NCBI GenBank assembly: GCA_963920705.1
Contig: OY987236.1
Span: 7,426,190 to 7,490,189, forward strand
From: Odiellus spinosus
Taxonomy: Eukaryota > Arthropoda > Arachnida > Opiliones > Phalangiidae
Length of the DNA stretch: 64,000 nucleotides
Direction: 5' to 3'
A program made the translations under genes and the position numbers. Below, piece by piece: positions 60,971 to 64,000 of this stretch (position 1 is its first letter; each line of letters opens with the position of its first letter). A model generated the notes under the pieces. The model made no database searches, was not told where the DNA came from, and saw only the letters and a program-made list of their open reading frames with translations.

Positions 60971-62937
60971 GAATCTCGATGACAAATAATCTCATTAATT
61001 AGAGATAATTAAAAATAAGTTTAAGATAATTTTGGAAACCAATTCGTGACATTTTTGGATCAATCAAGTCGATTTATTAATTTCTATCTCCGCTAAGCCG
61101 AAAATATAAGGTTTAGATATTTCTCTAATTAATGGGTTAGTTGTTTAAATGATTTATTATTAACAAAACTATCACACTGATTATAAATCCTGATATTCAA
61201 GGAAAATTCAAAGATTGAGGAATATTATTTCTACTCGAATCTAATTCTAATTTGAAATAGTTAAAACATCATTATTTAAACCAGGTCTCGTATTATAATA
61301 TTAAAATAAACTTCATAACGATGTGCAAATATTCCTTTAAAAAAATGGGAAATTTTTAATAAGAATATTTTGTGACAACCCGATGTTTTGTATTAAAGCT
61401 CGCGTTAGATGGGGAAATACATTTTATCCTAGCAGTTAGTGGAGATATTATATCGACAACTTATCGTTGTAGCGAAGAAATGGGAGATCTGTTAGAGTTT
61501 TCAACAGTGAACAAAGTTAGGGTATCAGTTATCTCTTAAAAGCTCTGAATTTCTTTTCTTAGATTCTAGGTTTACGCTCGATGAAACCTCAAACCCAATT
61601 CTGTCTCTACTAAATAATTCTCTATGTTATCCTTAAGTTGTCGTGGTCTGCCTTTTTAGCGCAATGTCTCGTGTAATATACGTTTAAATATTGACGCCTT
61701 ACATCTATGTTATGTAGTTCTCTCTAAGCTATTCTAGTTAGTTTTTTTTTATATTCTTTATTATTATTTTTATTATTTGGATGATGGATAGTTTGACTGT
61801 TTCTATTTCATTATTAAAACGTAATTTATGATGTGGTTTTAATCGGGTCGGTTTTAATCTAAATTTCAAGCGTTTTCTCTCCATTTTCCGTGAATATAAT
61901 GAATTTCAATTTAAAATCCAGCATTACGTAACACTACGAGCTTTGTTTTAAAGTAATTGTATCGCGTTGAATAATAATTATTGTTATATTGTGGTTAATT
62001 ATTAGCTAAAATCGCAATCAAATTAAATTATGCAGATCGGGAAGGCAAATTTTAAATAAATTTGTTTAACAAAATGTTTTTTTAATTGAAAAAATATTTT
62101 AATTACGTCAGCAATTTTCTTTGACGTATTAATTGAATTAATTTTAAATATTTGGCACTATTAAGTTATTCCAAAATTTTAACAAGAGTAGGAAAGTTTT
62201 CCAATAAACTTTACTGCGTGTTAATCGATGAATAAATTAAAATTAAAAAATATATATATATACTTAAATTTATTAATTTAAATTTGGCTTTAAAATATCA
62301 TTATTATTTTTACATTAGTCCATTCTTTCTAATTTTATTTGAATTAACTTATTCTTAAGGTAAAATTTAATTCATATATTTTAGTTTTATATGAAAACAA
62401 TAATTTTTTAAAGATCGCTTCAAATTTAAATTTGGTTTAAATATTTTAAAATAAAAAATAACTTGTTAGCCAACAGACGAGGAAAAGTCAGGGAATTCCT
62501 AATAAAAGTTTTTTTAAAGTCAGGATATTTAAAAAAAAACTATGAGATAATTTTAAACAGTATTAAAACTCAACGAAAAATCAGTAAAATTAAAAAAAGG
62601 GTTGAAAAAGTATTAATTTTAAAATGATTTAGAAAGTGAGAAAACTGTGATATTGTTCGAAAAGTTAGAATCTAGTATTTCTTCGTTAAAATATGGGAAC
62701 CTTTTTTAAATGGCCAGAAAATTAAGATATGGATGACCCCGTTAAAGGCCGGACTGTTATTTTCTGCCTACTTTCTTACAATCTATCCATAATAACACCG
62801 TATTACCTACGATTACTATAATTACTACATTAATAAAACAGTGGTCAGGGGAAATATATGTAGATGATCAGTGCAACCCTGTAAAATTCGGGAAATGAAA
62901 ATAATGTAGCAAAACTTCTGTTTATATATAGTATAAT

Positions 62938-63257
62938 CAAGAATCCATTCAGGTTCCATAAGAATATGGGAGCATAGCTTTAGCCTCTGGTACCATCCTC
63001 CCAAACTTTGTAACAAAAGTTCGTCTGCAATTTTCGCAACATTTGTACGCTTAGATCTTTTTTCGGTCGGTTCCATTTTTATTACCCAAAATATTATGTC
63101 AAGGTCGTTAGTGGCGCGGGTTAATAATATAATGTCAGGAGCGATTTATTTGAAAAATCGATTCGAAGCGGACGAACTTTTGCTACAAAGTTTGGGAGGA
63201 TGGTTATCGAATCGCGGCCCTCCCATATTCTTATGGAACCTGAATGGATTCTTGGTA
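62938..63257. repeat. Interrupted inverted duplication
   Basis: The left arm (62938-63034) carries CAAGAATCCATTCAGGTTCC and CCATCCTCCCAAACTTTGTA. The right arm (63170-63257) carries their near-perfect reverse complements. A roughly 20-base segment in each arm does not pair, and about 135 bases separate the arms. The 62825-63076 minus-strand frame arises from one arm. Confidence 0.85.
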
Positions 63258-63423
63258 TAATTCAATTCAAAAATATTCGCGTTTTTCGATAAAATCATTT
63301 TGTTTTCTATTTTCGTTCGAATTTGGTCTCAGTATGTCTTATTTTGCAGACTCAATCCTATTTTCTGTAATCCAGTTTTATTCCCTAGCGATATAAACAC
63401 GAAAGAGGCGGCAGAGAAACTTT

Positions 63424-63452
63424 AATAATATTATAATAATAATAATAATAAT
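63424..63452 (+). repeat. (AAT)n microsatellite
   Basis: ATAATAATAATAATAATAAT-type run. A second trinucleotide run, (ATT)n, lies at 42863-42884. Confidence 0.92.
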
Positions 63453-64000
63453 ATTTCTAGGGAAATATTCTTTAACATTATACGTATTTTGTCGAAAGCA
63501 GAAAGTTGCGGACTTATTCCAATATATGTAAGGTGATGGGATACTCTTGGTTGGGTAGGAGACATGGAAGAAGGGGTGTACAAAGATATCCTGTAAATCA
63601 CTCTTTCCCTTCGGTGTATGTAGTGTACATTTATTTCTGGCTTCCGGGTAAGTCGAGCGAGAGACGAGAACGAATTTTGTTGCACTCTAAAATTACACTA
63701 GGTTGAAAAGCTAGACGATCCAACCTAGCTTTCAATTCTACGAATAATGTAGATGAACTGTAAACCTAGCTTAGCTTTTAAACGTGGTGACATCTCGAAC
63801 TGAAATAAACTAAATTCCATCCGTAAAATGAAAGCGAATAGAGATAATGTTAACGTGTAAATGTTAAGAAAGTGACTTGAAATAGATTCTACTGTATTAA
63901 ATCTTTTTTCGTGTACCGACTAGCTCACGTCTGCTCGAGAAGCGCGCTTATAGGGGAATGAACGTCATACATCGAGTGTCAATGTTAGGTGATACTGAGT

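Larger units (their letters stand above)
24715..64000 (+). other. Presumed ARID5 intron 2, open to window end
   Basis: No ARID5 exon, splice-consistent coding block or other gene was recognised in the remaining 39 kb on either strand. Apart from listed repeats, the stretches 27455-36360, 37581-38650, 38833-41530, 42016-43410, 44441-45104, 45396-48286, 48323-51730, 53084-57133 and 60971-62937 are AT-rich DNA with scattered diverged repeats. A nested minus-strand or non-coding gene cannot be ruled out. Confidence 0.5.

Noticed and set aside
63506..63706. Possible exon ending at CCGG|GTAAGTCG near 63648
   Set aside because: The donor is good, but the upstream peptide does not match the ARID5 segment expected next (IVLSYPxYCRYR-type) and no convincing acceptor in phase 1 was found.

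Overview
The window is metazoan nuclear DNA. Coding islands of moderate GC with canonical GT-AG introns sit in very AT-rich non-coding sequence. Two protein genes can be recognised, both on the + strand. Coding exons are CpG-rich, some introns are only 73-90 bp, and the non-coding DNA is full of short inverted-repeat elements and minisatellites. This fits an invertebrate, perhaps a marine one such as a tunicate, but the phylum cannot be fixed from sequence alone.

Region 1-4703 is the 3' part of a phospholipase C epsilon gene (PLCE1 family): 12 exons covering the end of the catalytic X box, the acidic X-Y linker, the Y box, the C2 domain and two Ras-associating domains. One intron (1742-1828) is a U12-type AT-AC intron with an exact ATATCCTTT donor and a TTCCTTAAC branch site.

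Region 4704-8218 is an intergenic spacer of about 4 kb with two small inverted-repeat elements. A CpG-rich leader/promoter zone follows (8219-8835). The 5' end of an ARID5B-like gene comes next: its first coding exon is 8836-9153 and its second is 24423-24714, separated by a 15.3-kb intron. No later ARID5 exon, including the ARID DNA-binding domain, was found, so the rest of the window (24715-64000, over 39 kb) is most simply one giant intron.

The two ARID5 introns carry a dense repeat landscape. There are at least eight unrelated minisatellite arrays, most with 23-32-bp units, among them a CpG-rich 1.5-kb array at 25940-27454. There are fold-back elements with TTAAAGGG ends, a MITE family with GCGTTCATACTA ends, and a 463-bp DNA transposon whose empty site survives in a neighbouring repeat copy. 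A perfect 36-bp palindrome and a decayed family of roughly 100-bp palindromic monomers are also present.

No bacterial-type systems, CRISPR arrays, rRNA or tRNA genes were seen. PLC epsilon hydrolyses PIP2 under Ras-family control and ARID5B is a chromatin-associated DNA-binding factor. Nothing in the sequence shows that the two act together; they are simply neighbours.
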